DNA of 64,000 nt from Caballeronia sp. dw_276 (lineage in GTDB: Bacteria; Pseudomonadota; Gammaproteobacteria; Burkholderiales; Burkholderiaceae): contig NZ_JAAVUV010000010.1 of NCBI RefSeq assembly GCF_018449635.1, positions 1 to 64,000 on the forward strand. Direction: 5' to 3'. Position numbers and translations under genes: made by a program. Positions 43,670-53,163 of this stretch are shown here, one piece after another; position 1 is the stretch's first letter; each line of letters starts with the position of its first letter. Under the pieces are notes generated by a model. It worked only from the letters and a program-made list of their open reading frames with translations. It searched no databases and was not told the DNA's origin.

Positions 43670-44515
43670 ATGAGAGCCTTCGCCTTCTGCGCCGCCGTAT
43701 CCGTCATGTCGATGGGCTTTGCCACCAGCGCATATGCGCAGACCGTGCAGGCCGGCAGCATCACCGGCAAGGCAGCGCCCGCGGCGAGCGCGCCGTCGGC
43801 GTCCGCGGCGCCCGCCTCCCGGCTGGACGAAATCCTCTCGCGCGGCACCCTGCGCATCTGCACGACGGGCGACTACAAGCCGCACTCGTTCTTGCGGACA
43901 GACGGACAGTTCGAAGGCATCGATATCGACATGGCGCAAAGCCTCGCGCGTTCCCTGAACGTGAAGCCGGAGTTCGTGAAAACGTCATGGTCGAATCTGA
44001 TGAGCGATTTCACGGCGAAGTGCGACATTGCGGTCGGCGGGGTTTCCGTGACGCTTGAGCGCCAGAAGCGCGCGTTTTTCACGCAGCCCTACATGGTCGA
44101 TGGCAAGACGCCCATCGTGCGTTGTGCCGACGCCGATAAATACCAGACCGTCGAACAAATCGATCAACCCGGCGTGCGCACGATCGTGAATCCGGGCGGC
44201 ACGAACGAAAAGTACGCGAAGCAGGTCCTCACGCATTCGCAATTGATCGAATACCCGGACAACGTGACGATCTTCAAAGAGATCCTCGATGGCCGCGCCG
44301 ACGTCATGGTCACCGACGCATCCGAGACCTTGCTCCAGCAAAAACTCAATCCCGGCTTATGTTCGGTGCATCCGGACAAGCCGTTTCAGTTCGCCGAGAA
44401 AGCGTATTTGCTGCCGCGCGGAGACGTGGTGTTCCAGCAGTACGTGGACCAATGGCTGCATCTGTCGCGATCGACCGGCGAGTACCAGTCGATTTTCGAT
44501 AAATGGCTTAAATGA
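43670..44515 (+). CDS. pheC: Periplasmic cyclohexadienyl dehydratase PheC
   Basis: A 281-residue protein with a signal peptide (1-24, ending S-A-Y-A-Q) and a periplasmic-binding-protein fold. It is closely similar to Pseudomonas PheC, which converts prephenate or arogenate to phenylpyruvate or phenylalanine: 'TGDYKP', 'TSWSNLMSDF', 'QPGVRTIVNPGGTNEKYA', 'PDNVTIFKEILDGRADVMVTD' and 'FAEKAYLLPRGD'. An Ala/Ser/Pro-rich linker (about 27-52) separates the signal peptide from the domain. RBS AAGGAG precedes ATG 43670. It could be annotated as an amino-acid-binding protein, but the match to PheC is specific. Confidence 0.88.
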   Translation: MRAFAFCAAVSVMSMGFATSAYAQTVQAGSITGKAAPAASAPSASAAPASRLDEILSRGTLRICTTGDYKPHSFLRTDGQFEGIDIDMAQSLARSLNVKPEFVKTSWSNLMSDFTAKCDIAVGGVSVTLERQKRAFFTQPYMVDGKTPIVRCADADKYQTVEQIDQPGVRTIVNPGGTNEKYAKQVLTHSQLIEYPDNVTIFKEILDGRADVMVTDASETLLQQKLNPGLCSVHPDKPFQFAEKAYLLPRGDVVFQQYVDQWLHLSRSTGEYQSIFDKWLK

Positions 44516-44583
44516 CGGCCCGTCGACGCTTGGAGATATGCTAGTAAGCGCCACGTAATGCAATGGCGCTGGCCATCCAAAAG

Positions 44584-45531
44584 TCAACGCGGTGCGTGTA
44601 ACAATTCACCGAGCCGCTTCGATGTTTTCTTCATCCACGCTTCCGCGGATTTGGAGTGCGCCTGGATTCGTCCGAAGCCGTGCGTCATGTCTTTTGCATC
44701 GATAACCTCAACGCGGCCTCCATTCGCCTCAAGAAAGCGGGCGAATTCGTGGGCGTCATCGTAAAGCGGATCGTAGGCCGCGCCCACAATCAGCGCCCGC
44801 GCCGGCGTCCGGTCGTATGACTCGGCGAGCGGAAACGCGCGGACATCGTCGTCGGCGGGAGGCTGGGAAGTCAGGAATTGCGCCCAGTACCACTTCATCT
44901 CTTCGGTGGAGAGGCCCGGCCCTTCAGCGTTCGCTGTAAAGCTGCCGCCCTCGAAGCGGCATCGCGCGACGGGATAAATCAGCAGTTGCACGCTCACGAG
45001 ACCTGCCACGCGATCGTTCGCCGCGCGCGCAGCTACGGCGGCAAGATGACCACCAGCGCTATCCCCTGCTACGCCGAGACGGTTCGTGACGAAACCCAAT
45101 CTCGACCGATGTTCGGCAAGCCACAACAGCGCGTCCAGCGCATCGTCCACGGGTATCGGGAACGCAAACTCGGGCGCGAGCCGATAGTCCACGCTGACCA
45201 CCGCGCAATGCGAATCCAGCGCAAGACGCGCCACCATCAGGTCGTGCGTATCCAGGTCGCCGAGAACCCAGCCGCCGCCATGAAAATAAACGACGAGCGG
45301 CAAAGGTCCGCGGGCCTCCTCCGGCCGATAAACCCGCGCGCGCAGATCACGTCCGTCCAGCGGCAGCAGGATTTCCTCGAATTTGACTCCGGCCGGACGC
45401 GGCGTCGCGAACTTGCGCGACACATCTTGGAATTGTTGCCGCATGGCCTGGGCGTTGGCGTCGGCGGGGAGTTTCGGGAAGGCTTCAGCGACCTTGGCGT
45501 AGTACGCGAGCAGGTCTGCGTCGATGGTCAT
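44584..45531 (-). CDS. Alpha/beta hydrolase, HSL-type esterase
   Basis: A 315-residue hormone-sensitive-lipase-type esterase. Oxyanion motif 'YFHGGGWVLGDLDTHD', nucleophile elbow 'GDSAGGHLA', and Asp/His region ending 'DMTHGFGR' form the catalytic machinery. No signal peptide, so cytoplasmic. ATG 45531 ('MTIDADLLAYYAKVA', GGAG upstream) is chosen over an open frame reaching 45651. Substrate is probably a short-chain ester. No operon partners. Confidence 0.88.
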   Translation of the reverse strand: MTIDADLLAYYAKVAEAFPKLPADANAQAMRQQFQDVSRKFATPRPAGVKFEEILLPLDGRDLRARVYRPEEARGPLPLVVYFHGGGWVLGDLDTHDLMVARLALDSHCAVVSVDYRLAPEFAFPIPVDDALDALLWLAEHRSRLGFVTNRLGVAGDSAGGHLAAVAARAANDRVAGLVSVQLLIYPVARCRFEGGSFTANAEGPGLSTEEMKWYWAQFLTSQPPADDDVRAFPLAESYDRTPARALIVGAAYDPLYDDAHEFARFLEANGGRVEVIDAKDMTHGFGRIQAHSKSAEAWMKKTSKRLGELLHAPR

Positions 45532-45829
45532 GCGTTTTGTCTCCGTGCAATGCGCCGTCTGATGACACCGGCTGGGATTGCGATTGTGCTCAATATTATG
45601 GGAATGCGCTTGAGCCCCGCTTGTCGTCAAAACGCCATGAATGTCGCCCAAATGGACAAATTTACGACAAAAATTGACGTGAAACCTTGCACGGCAAGGG
45701 TTACAACCTGAAACACTTTGTTACGGTGATGCCCGGATTATTCGCCCACAATCACTTCAACGGTCTCAACACATATGTGACTGGGTTCAGCGTGGAAAAA
45801 GAGCAACACCATCCACTTGCGCTCGTCGG
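45532..45829. other. Intergenic region upstream of the esterase gene
   Basis: About 300 bp with no recognisable gene. The plus-strand frame 45687-45941 starts with TTG, has no ribosome-binding site and encodes nothing familiar. The esterase promoter should lie here on the minus strand; no clear hexamers were found. Confidence 0.4.
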
Positions 45830-45979
45830 TCGGAAAGGTTCCGAAACCCATTCTCTGGGGCATGTCTGTTGGGCTCGTTGGTCGATAAAAACAGTTAATC
45901 GACCCTTTCCCACCTTTGGTCTCCTCGCGCTAACCCCGTAGCGTGTGGTTTTTAGCGGGCTCCAGGCCCGCTTTTTTTT
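45830..45979 (+). ncRNA. Candidate small RNA with intrinsic terminator
   Basis: Three perfect hairpins follow one another: TCGGAA/TTCCGA (45830-45844), GGTCGAT/ATCGACC (45880-45904) and GCGGGC/GCCCGC (45955-45971) directly followed by eight T residues. The last is a strong plus-strand intrinsic terminator, yet both neighbouring genes are on the minus strand, so no annotated gene uses it. An independently transcribed RNA is the simplest explanation. The 5' end is unknown and no convincing promoter was found, so the start given is the first hairpin. Confidence 0.45.
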
Positions 45980-46007
45980 CGTCTGTACAAACGTTTGCGC
46001 AAGAATG

Positions 46008-46040
46008 AAATGGTCGCCGAGATTGTTCCGGCGACCATTT
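46008..46040. terminator. Terminator after the acyl-CoA synthetase gene
   Basis: A 12-bp perfect stem, AAATGGTCGCCG (46008-46019) and CGGCGACCATTT (46029-46040), with a 9-base loop. On the minus strand it begins 22 bp after the synthetase stop codon and ends in ATTT. It is symmetrical enough to act in both directions. Confidence 0.65.
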
Positions 46041-46061
46041 TCAATTTTCAACGAGCCCTGT

Positions 46062-47792
46062 TCAGGCAGTTTTCGCTTCGGACAGCTTCAGTTCGTCGAT
46101 CATCTTCGCCCGCATGATGAACTTCTGAACCTTGCCGGTGACGGTCATCGGGAGTTCATCGACAAAGCGGATGTGCCGAGGGATCTTGTAGTGCGTGATC
46201 TGCCCTTGGCAAAACTCGCGGATATCTTCAGGCGTTGCGTGCTCCCCTTGCCGAAGAACAATCCACGCGCAGACCTCTTCGCCGTATTTGCTGTCGGGAA
46301 CGCCGAAGACTTGCGCCGATTGAATCTTGGGATGGCGAAACAGAAACTCTTCGATCTCGCGGGGATAAATGTTTTCGCCGCCGCGAATCAGCATGTCCTT
46401 CAGGCGTCCGACAATGTTGCAATACCCTTCTGCGTCGAGCGTGGCGAGATCGCCCGTGTGCATCCAGCCATCGACGATCGCTTCTTGCGTCTTCGCCTCG
46501 TCGCCCCAATAGCCTTTCATCACCGAATAGCCACGCGTACAAAGTTCGCCCGTCTCGCCGACCGGGACGATTTCGCCGAGCGGATCGACCAGCTTCACTT
46601 CCAGATGCGGCTGGATCTGGCCGACGGTTGTCGTGCGTTTATCGAGGGGATCTGTGGTCGAGCTCTGGAAGGACACCGGGCTTGTCTCGGTCATCCCGTA
46701 GGCGATGGTGATTTCGCGCAGGTTCATCTTCGCAACCACGCGCTTCATGGTTTCGATAGGACACGGCGAGCCCGCCATGATCCCGGTGCGCAGGCGGCTC
46801 AGGTCGTATTTATCGAAGTCGGGAAGATCGAGTTCCGCGATGAACATTGTCGGCACGCCGTGCAACGCGGTGCAGCGTTCTTCATCCACAGCGGCGAGCG
46901 TTGCGGCTGGATCGAAGGCTTCGCCGGGAAAGACCATTGTCGTTCCCGCCGATACACACGCCAGCACCGCCAGCACCATGCCAAAACAGTGGTAAAGCGG
47001 CACGGGAATGCACAGCGAATCTTGCTCGGTGAGCAACATGGAATGCGCGATGTAGCGGCCGTTGTTCAGTACGTTGTGATGCGTGAGCGTGGCGCCCTTT
47101 GGATTGCCCGTGGTTCCGCTCGTGAACTGGATGTTGATGGCATCGAATGCGGTAAGGTTTGATTCCAGCGCGTCGAGTTGCGTTGTGTCCAGGCGCTCGC
47201 GGCCGCGCGACATGACATCGGGGAAACGCAGCATGCCGGACGTCGTGCCGTCGCCCATGCGGATCACGGCTTTCAGATCGGGGAAACGCGCCGCGCGAAG
47301 CTCGCCAGGCTCGGCCGATGCAAGTTCGGGAGCGAGCGTTTGAAGCATCTCAAGATACTTCGATGACTTGAATTGTTCCGCCGCGATCAGCGCCTTGCAG
47401 CCGACCTTGTTCAACGCGTACTCGAGTTCGGCCAGCCGATACGCCGGGTTGATGTTCACCAGGATCGCGCCGATCCTCGCGGTCGCGAATTGCGTCAATA
47501 ACCATTCGGCGCGATTCGGCGACCAGATGCCCACGCGATCGCCTTTTGCGACGCCAAGCGCCTGTAGTCCGGAAGCCAATACGTCGACTTCATCGGCGAA
47601 TTCACGCCAGGTCCAGCGGATGTTCTGCTCGCGGAAAATCACCGCAGTGCGATCGGGAAACCGCGCGACGGTATCGAGGAGAAAGCGGGAAACCGTGGCG
47701 TCGCTGAGCGGAATCTCGGTCGAGCCGCGAACATAGGACAGGCCGTCGAGTGGTTCGATCTGTGGCCCGGCGTGCGTCGATGGGATAGCCAT
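46062..47792 (-). CDS. AMP-binding fatty acyl-CoA synthetase
   Basis: A 576-residue ANL-family acyl-CoA ligase of the medium/long-chain type. Motifs: P-loop 'FTSGTTGNPKGATLTHHN', 'IAYGMTETSPVSFQ', 'HTGDLATLDAEGYCNIVGRLKD', 'IRGGENIYPREIEEFLF' and the C-terminal lysine in 'PMTVTGKVQKF'. ATG 47792 ('MAIPSTHAGPQIEPLDG') is the likely start; the frame stays open much further upstream but that part has no family similarity. It lies beyond the ATP synthase terminator and is transcribed separately. It probably feeds beta-oxidation. Confidence 0.9.
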   Translation of the reverse strand: MAIPSTHAGPQIEPLDGLSYVRGSTEIPLSDATVSRFLLDTVARFPDRTAVIFREQNIRWTWREFADEVDVLASGLQALGVAKGDRVGIWSPNRAEWLLTQFATARIGAILVNINPAYRLAELEYALNKVGCKALIAAEQFKSSKYLEMLQTLAPELASAEPGELRAARFPDLKAVIRMGDGTTSGMLRFPDVMSRGRERLDTTQLDALESNLTAFDAINIQFTSGTTGNPKGATLTHHNVLNNGRYIAHSMLLTEQDSLCIPVPLYHCFGMVLAVLACVSAGTTMVFPGEAFDPAATLAAVDEERCTALHGVPTMFIAELDLPDFDKYDLSRLRTGIMAGSPCPIETMKRVVAKMNLREITIAYGMTETSPVSFQSSTTDPLDKRTTTVGQIQPHLEVKLVDPLGEIVPVGETGELCTRGYSVMKGYWGDEAKTQEAIVDGWMHTGDLATLDAEGYCNIVGRLKDMLIRGGENIYPREIEEFLFRHPKIQSAQVFGVPDSKYGEEVCAWIVLRQGEHATPEDIREFCQGQITHYKIPRHIRFVDELPMTVTGKVQKFIMRAKMIDELKLSEAKTA

Positions 47793-47977
47793 ATCGAAGG
47801 TCTCTTCCATGTAGTGTGGAACGCTGCACGGCGCACTGCCGTGAAAGCCATTCGGAAGGCTAATTGTGCATCGACGGGGCGAGGCGCGGCATTGAGTGTT
47901 ACCCGCAACCGGCGACGAATGCGCGCCTGTCGGATGTGCAGAAATGCACGGAGGCTTTTCGTTTGCAGCGGCGGCAA

Positions 47978-48006
47978 TAAAAAAAGCAGCCCGAAGGCTG
48001 CTTTTT
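47978..48006 (-). terminator. Rho-independent terminator of the atp operon
   Basis: On the minus strand, GCAGCC and GGCTGC enclose a TTCG-type tetraloop and are followed by TTTTTTTAT; the stem is extended by A/T pairs. It lies 25 bp after the atpC stop codon. A textbook intrinsic terminator. Confidence 0.92.
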
Positions 48007-48030
48007 CCTGAAGCTGAAACGAGCGAAAGC

Positions 48031-48456
48031 TTAGTGCTGACCGCGAATCTTCCGCAGCCGCTGAATCGCCGCGATCTGAGCCGTCGCGTACGCGAGTTCC
48101 GCTTGCGCGGTTGCGTACTCGAGGTTCGAACCCGTGTTCTGCAGCGCTTCTTCCGCGCGCTTCTTTGCTTCCACTGCCTTGGCTTCATCGAGATCCTGAC
48201 CACGGATCGCGGTATCGGCGAGAACCGTCACCACGCCCGGCTGAATCTCGAGAATTCCGCCCGCGACAAACACGAACTCTTCCTCGCCGTTCTCCGCTTC
48301 GATGCGCACCGCACCCGGACGAATCCGCGTGATCAGCGGCGTGTGGCCCGGCAAAATGCCGAGTTCACCCGCTTCGCCCGGCAGCGCAACGAACTTCGCC
48401 CGGCCCGAGAAGATCTGCTCTTCCGCGCTGACGACGTCTACTTGAATTGTTGCCAT
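48031..48456 (-). CDS. atpC: ATP synthase F1 epsilon subunit
   Basis: A 141-residue epsilon subunit, part of the rotor stalk and an inhibitor of ATP hydrolysis. 'QVDVVSAEEQIFSGRAKFV' and 'GELGILPGHTPLITRIRPG' form the N-terminal beta-sandwich; the C-terminal helical pair follows ('EAKKRAEEALQNT'). Last gene of the atp operon. Confidence 0.96.
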   Translation of the reverse strand: MATIQVDVVSAEEQIFSGRAKFVALPGEAGELGILPGHTPLITRIRPGAVRIEAENGEEEFVFVAGGILEIQPGVVTVLADTAIRGQDLDEAKAVEAKKRAEEALQNTGSNLEYATAQAELAYATAQIAAIQRLRKIRGQH

Positions 48457-48522
48457 ATCGACTCCGGTCCCATGCGTATCAAGAGGCGCAGATTTCTTTC
48501 AAAATCCGCGCCCGCCAGACCC

Positions 48523-49917
48523 TTACTGGATCTTCTTGGCTTTCTCGAAAGCTTCGTCGATCGTGCCAACCATGTAGAACGCCTGCTCCGGCAGATGATC
48601 GCACTCACCTTCAACGATCATCTTGAAGCCGCGGATGGTTTCCTTCAGCGGCACGTACTTGCCCGGCGAGCCCGTGAAGACTTCCGCGACGTGGAACGGC
48701 TGCGACAGGAAACGCTGGATCTTACGAGCGCGCGCAACGGCGAGCTTGTCTTCCGGCGCGAGTTCGTCCATGCCCAGAATCGCGATAATGTCGCGCAATT
48801 CCTTGTAGCGCTGCAGCGTTTGCTGCACACCGCGCGTGATGGCGTAATGCTCTTCGCCAATCACGTTCGGGTCGATCTGACGCGAGGTCGAATCGAGCGG
48901 GTCGACCGCCGGATAAATACCCAGCGAAGCGATATCACGCGACAACACGACGGTTGCGTCCAAGTGACCAAACGTGGTCGCCGGCGACGGGTCGGTCAAG
49001 TCATCGGCAGGAACGTACACGGCTTGCACCGAGGTGATCGAGCCGGTTTTTGTCGACGTGATCCGTTCTTGCAGACGGCCCATTTCTTCAGCCAGCGTAG
49101 GCTGATAACCCACTGCCGAAGGCATACGTCCCAAGAGAGCCGACACTTCCGTACCAGCCAGCGTGAAACGGTAGATGTTGTCCACGAAGAACAGCACGTC
49201 CAGACCTTCGTCGCGGAAATGCTCGGCCATCGTCAGGCCGGTCAGCGCCACGCGCAGACGGTTGCCCGGCGGCTCGTTCATCTGGCCGTACACCAGCGCA
49301 ACCTTGTCCAGAACGTTCGAATCCTTCATTTCATGATAGAAGTCGTTCCCTTCGCGGGTACGCTCGCCAACACCGGCGAACACGGAATAACCACCGTGCT
49401 CTTTAGCGATGTTGTTGATCAGTTCCATCATGTTCACGGTCTTGCCCACGCCGGCGCCGCCGAACAGGCCAACCTTGCCGCCCTTTGCAAACGGACAGAT
49501 CAGGTCAATAACCTTGATGCCTGTTTCGAGCAGTTCCGTTGAAGGCGACAGTTCGTCGAACTTCGGCGCCTTTTGGTGAATCCCGCGCGTGACGTCCGTG
49601 TTGATCGGGCCGGCTTCGTCGATAGGACGACCCAGCACGTCCATGATGCGGCCAAGCGTCGGCTTGCCGACTGGCACGCTGATGGGCTTGCCCGTATTCT
49701 TCACGATCGTGCCGCGGCGCAATCCGTCCGATGCACCCAGACAAATGGTCCGGACCACGCCGTCGCCCAGCTGTTGCTGGACTTCAAGCGTCAGTTCCGA
49801 GCCTTCCAAAACGAGCGCGTCGTAAATCCTCGGCATGTCGGAACGCGGGAATTCCACGTCGATAACTGCGCCGATGCACTGTACGATCTTGCCTTCTACC
49901 AAAGCAGTAGTACTCAT
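48523..49917 (-). CDS. atpD: ATP synthase F1 beta subunit
   Basis: A 464-residue catalytic subunit. Walker A is 'GLFGGAGVGKTVNMMELI', the DELSEED-type lever reads 'GMDELAPEDKL', and 'VGERTREGNDFYHEM' and 'ALTGLTMAEHFRDEG' carry catalytic residues. ATG 49917 ('MSTTALVEGKIVQCIG', AAGGAAA upstream) is chosen over an upstream in-frame start. Confidence 0.98.
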   Translation of the reverse strand: MSTTALVEGKIVQCIGAVIDVEFPRSDMPRIYDALVLEGSELTLEVQQQLGDGVVRTICLGASDGLRRGTIVKNTGKPISVPVGKPTLGRIMDVLGRPIDEAGPINTDVTRGIHQKAPKFDELSPSTELLETGIKVIDLICPFAKGGKVGLFGGAGVGKTVNMMELINNIAKEHGGYSVFAGVGERTREGNDFYHEMKDSNVLDKVALVYGQMNEPPGNRLRVALTGLTMAEHFRDEGLDVLFFVDNIYRFTLAGTEVSALLGRMPSAVGYQPTLAEEMGRLQERITSTKTGSITSVQAVYVPADDLTDPSPATTFGHLDATVVLSRDIASLGIYPAVDPLDSTSRQIDPNVIGEEHYAITRGVQQTLQRYKELRDIIAILGMDELAPEDKLAVARARKIQRFLSQPFHVAEVFTGSPGKYVPLKETIRGFKMIVEGECDHLPEQAFYMVGTIDEAFEKAKKIQ

Positions 49918-49983
49918 CGCATTTCCTTTAGATACTTGATTCTTCACTCGCGCGACAGGCGCAGTTCGATTCGACGCTGACGA

Positions 49984-50886
49984 TCAACCGACCGCTGCAG
50001 CGCCACCGACGATCTCTGACAATTCCTTCGTAATCGCTGCTTGCCGGCTCTTGTTGTACACGAGCTGCAATTCGCCGATCACCGTCTTCGCGTTATCCGA
50101 CGCGGCCTTCATGGCGACCATGCGAGCCGATTGCTCCGATGCCATGTTTTCCGCCACTGCCTGATACACGAGCGCTTCGACATAACGCACCAGCAGTTCG
50201 TCGACAACCGTCTGCGCATCCGGCTCGTAGATGTAATCCCACGAGCTCGTCGGCGTGACCGCTTCGCTGTTTTTATCCAGGCCGTCCTTGCGCGCGAAAT
50301 CGCTTGCCGACAAAGGCAGCAATTGTTCGATCACGGCTTCCTGCTTCATCGTGTTGACGAAGCGGGTGAACGCCAGATAAACCGCGCTGATCTTGCCTTC
50401 CGAATACAGGTCGAGCTGAACCTTGATCGCGCCGATCAGCTTTTCCAGATGCGGCGTGTCGCCCAGATGCGTGACTTGCGACACGGTCTTGGCCTTCAGC
50501 CGGTTCAGGAAGCCCAGACCCTTGCTGCCGATCGCGGATGCTTCGATCGTCTGACCTTTCTGCTCGAGCTCCTTGAACTTCAGGAGCGCAGCGCGAAGGA
50601 TGTTCGTGTTCATGCCGCCGCACAGACCTTTATCGGTCGTGACGAGGATCATGCCGGCCGCTTTCGCGCCCTGGTTCTCGACCATGAACGGATGGCGATA
50701 CTCAGGCGTCGCAGCGCTCATGTGCGCGGCGACTTCGCGGATCTTGTCGGCATACGGGCGAGCGGAGCGCATACGCTCCTGCGCGCGGCGCATTTTCGAC
50801 GCAGCCACCATTTCCATAGCCTTGGTGATCTTGCGCGTGTTTTGCACGCTCTTGATCTTGCCGCGGATTTCCTTCATTCCAGCCAT
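49984..50886 (-). CDS. atpG: ATP synthase F1 gamma subunit
   Basis: A 300-residue central shaft subunit. The N-terminal helix 'KEIRGKIKSVQNTRKITKAM' and C-terminal helix 'MKAASDNAKTVIGELQLVYN' form the coiled coil inside the alpha-beta ring. 'TDKGLCGGMNTN' is the conserved Rossmann-like start. Slightly longer than E. coli AtpG because of an insert near residue 205. Confidence 0.97.
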   Translation of the reverse strand: MAGMKEIRGKIKSVQNTRKITKAMEMVAASKMRRAQERMRSARPYADKIREVAAHMSAATPEYRHPFMVENQGAKAAGMILVTTDKGLCGGMNTNILRAALLKFKELEQKGQTIEASAIGSKGLGFLNRLKAKTVSQVTHLGDTPHLEKLIGAIKVQLDLYSEGKISAVYLAFTRFVNTMKQEAVIEQLLPLSASDFARKDGLDKNSEAVTPTSSWDYIYEPDAQTVVDELLVRYVEALVYQAVAENMASEQSARMVAMKAASDNAKTVIGELQLVYNKSRQAAITKELSEIVGGAAAVG

Positions 50887-51032
50887 TGCTTACTCCTTGT
50901 CGGCCCCGAGTCATCGCCTAAGCGTTACCCGGGTCTCATGCCAAGCGATCGAAGTGGTGCGGGATGCTTCGTTTGTTCCAGAAGCGGCCCGCGCCGCTTC
51001 AAATTTCGATCAAATCCGAAGACCAATCGAAA

Positions 51033-52574
51033 TCAATAAGCGCCCGACTTCTTGAAGTCCTTCAGCGCGGTATGCAATGCGCCTTCGTCGTCCTTCGACA
51101 AGTCCTTGTTATCTTCGATGCGCTTGATCATGTCCGCTTGCTTCGTCTTCAAGTAGTCACGAAGACCCTTTTCGAACGGCAGGACCTGAGCAACTTCGAG
51201 ATCGTCGAGATAGCCGTTGTTCGCAGCGAACAGCGAAATCGCCAGCTCCCACACTTGCAGCGGCTGATATTGCGGCTGTTTGAGCAGTTCCGTCACGCGG
51301 CGGCCGCGTTCCAGCTGCTTGCGGGTCGCTTCGTCGAGGTCCGACGCGAACTGCGAGAACGCCGCCAGTTCACGATACTGCGCCAAGTCGGTACGAATAC
51401 CGCCCGACAGCTTCTTGATGACCTTGGTCTGCGCCGCACCGCCGACTCGCGACACCGACACGCCCGCGTTAATAGCAGGACGGATACCGGCGTTGAACAA
51501 ATCGGTTTCCAGGAAGATCTGGCCGTCGGTAATCGAGATCACGTTCGTCGGAACGAATGCGGTCACGTCGCCGGCTTGCGTTTCAATGACCGGCAATGCC
51601 GTCAGCGAACCGCTCTTGCCCTTCACTTCGCCGTTCGTGAACTTCTCAACGTAGTCTTCCGACACGCGAGCAGCACGTTCCAACAGACGCGAGTGCAGGT
51701 AGAACACGTCGCCCGGATACGCTTCACGGCCCGGCGGACGGCGCAGCAACAGCGAAATCTGGCGATACGCCCAAGCTTGCTTGGTCAAATCGTCATAAAC
51801 GATCAGCGCGTCTTGACCGCGATCGCGGAAGTATTCGCCCATCGTGCAGCCGGCGTACGGCGCCAGGTATTGCATGGCAGCCGATTCCGAAGCCGAAGCC
51901 GCAACCACGATCGTGTATTCCAGCGCGCCGGTTTCTTCCAGCTTGCGGACCACGTTCATGATCGACGAAGCCTTCTGGCCAATCGCGACATAGATACAGA
52001 AGAGGTTCTTGCCCTTCTGATTGATGATCGCGTCAATGGCAACAGCCGTCTTGCCGCACTGACGGTCGCCAATGATCAGCTCGCGCTGGCCACGGCCAAC
52101 CGGCACCATTGCGTCGATGGATTTCAGACCCGTTTGAACCGGCTCCGAAACCGACTTACGCCAAATCACGCCCGGCGCGATCTTTTCGACAGCGTCGGTC
52201 ATCTTTGCGTTGACCGGACCCTTGCCGTCGATCGGGTTGCCCAGAGCGTCGACCACGCGGCCGAGCAGTTCCGGACCCACCGGCACTTCGAGAATGCGGC
52301 CCGTCGTCTTGACGATGTCGCCTTCCGAAATATGTTCGTATTCGCCCAAAATCACGGCGCCAACCGAATCGCGCTCGAGGTTCAGCGCGAGGCCGAAGGT
52401 GTTGCCCGGGAATTCGAGCATTTCGCCCTGCATCACGTCCGACAAACCGTGAATACGCACGATACCGTCGGTCACGGAAATCACAGTGCCTTGGTTGCGA
52501 ACATCGGAGCTCGCTTCCAGGCCCTGGATCCGGCTCTTGATCAGCTCGCTGATCTCAGAGGGATTGAGTTGCAT
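51033..52574 (-). CDS. atpA: ATP synthase F1 alpha subunit
   Basis: A 513-residue non-catalytic nucleotide-binding subunit. Walker A 'GDRQCGKTAVAIDAI', 'GQKASSIMNVVRKLE' and the alpha-subunit signature 'PAINAGVSVSRVGGAAQ' are present. Standard length and start ('MQLNPSEISELIKSRI'). Confidence 0.98.
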   Translation of the reverse strand: MQLNPSEISELIKSRIQGLEASSDVRNQGTVISVTDGIVRIHGLSDVMQGEMLEFPGNTFGLALNLERDSVGAVILGEYEHISEGDIVKTTGRILEVPVGPELLGRVVDALGNPIDGKGPVNAKMTDAVEKIAPGVIWRKSVSEPVQTGLKSIDAMVPVGRGQRELIIGDRQCGKTAVAIDAIINQKGKNLFCIYVAIGQKASSIMNVVRKLEETGALEYTIVVAASASESAAMQYLAPYAGCTMGEYFRDRGQDALIVYDDLTKQAWAYRQISLLLRRPPGREAYPGDVFYLHSRLLERAARVSEDYVEKFTNGEVKGKSGSLTALPVIETQAGDVTAFVPTNVISITDGQIFLETDLFNAGIRPAINAGVSVSRVGGAAQTKVIKKLSGGIRTDLAQYRELAAFSQFASDLDEATRKQLERGRRVTELLKQPQYQPLQVWELAISLFAANNGYLDDLEVAQVLPFEKGLRDYLKTKQADMIKRIEDNKDLSKDDEGALHTALKDFKKSGAY

Positions 52575-52621
52575 TAGTCACTCCAGATAGTCAATTCTTA
52601 ACCGCGCCGGCGCATGAAGCG

Positions 52622-53161
52622 TCAGGCGGACAGCGCCGTCTGCATGCTCGCGAGGCGCGCGCGGACCGAGGTATCGAGTACTTCGTCGCCTACCGTCACG
52701 CGAACGCCGCCAATCAGCGACTTGTCGACTTCAACAGTAGGTTTCAGCTTGCAGTGGAACTTGCGTTCGAGATTCGCGAGCAGGTCGGTCAACTGTGCGC
52801 CTTCCAGCGGGAATGCGCTGACAATCAGCGCATCGGCCGCACCTTCGCGGGAATTCTTCAGCTCGTCGAACTGCACGGCAATTTCCGGCATCAGCGTCAG
52901 CCGGTGGTTGTCCACCAGCATCTGCACAAAGTTCTTCGCCTCCGGCTGCTTCGCAAGCGGCGATTTCACCGCCGTCAACAACAGCTCGCTGACCTGGTCG
53001 CGGCTCACTTTCGGGCTCGTCGCGATGGACAGCACTTCAGGCAGACGCGCAACCTGAGCCAGCTCCTCGACGAAGTCAGACCAGGCGGCGAGCTCACCCG
53101 CTTCGGCCACGCGGAACAAAGCTTCTGCGTACGGTCGGGCGATGGTTGCAAGTTCGGCCAT
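52622..53161 (-). CDS. atpH: ATP synthase F1 delta subunit
   Basis: A 179-residue stator subunit linking F1 to the b subunits. 'TIARPYAEALFRVAEAGEL' is the typical N-terminus and 'LIGGVRVTVGDEVLDTSVRARL' the conserved C-terminus. It begins 2 bp after the atpF stop. Confidence 0.96.
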   Translation of the reverse strand: MAELATIARPYAEALFRVAEAGELAAWSDFVEELAQVARLPEVLSIATSPKVSRDQVSELLLTAVKSPLAKQPEAKNFVQMLVDNHRLTLMPEIAVQFDELKNSREGAADALIVSAFPLEGAQLTDLLANLERKFHCKLKPTVEVDKSLIGGVRVTVGDEVLDTSVRARLASMQTALSA

Positions 53162-53163
53162 GA

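Noticed and set aside
47896..49542. 548-codon plus-strand frame opposite atpC and atpD
   Set aside because: Composition shadow of highly conserved ATP synthase genes.
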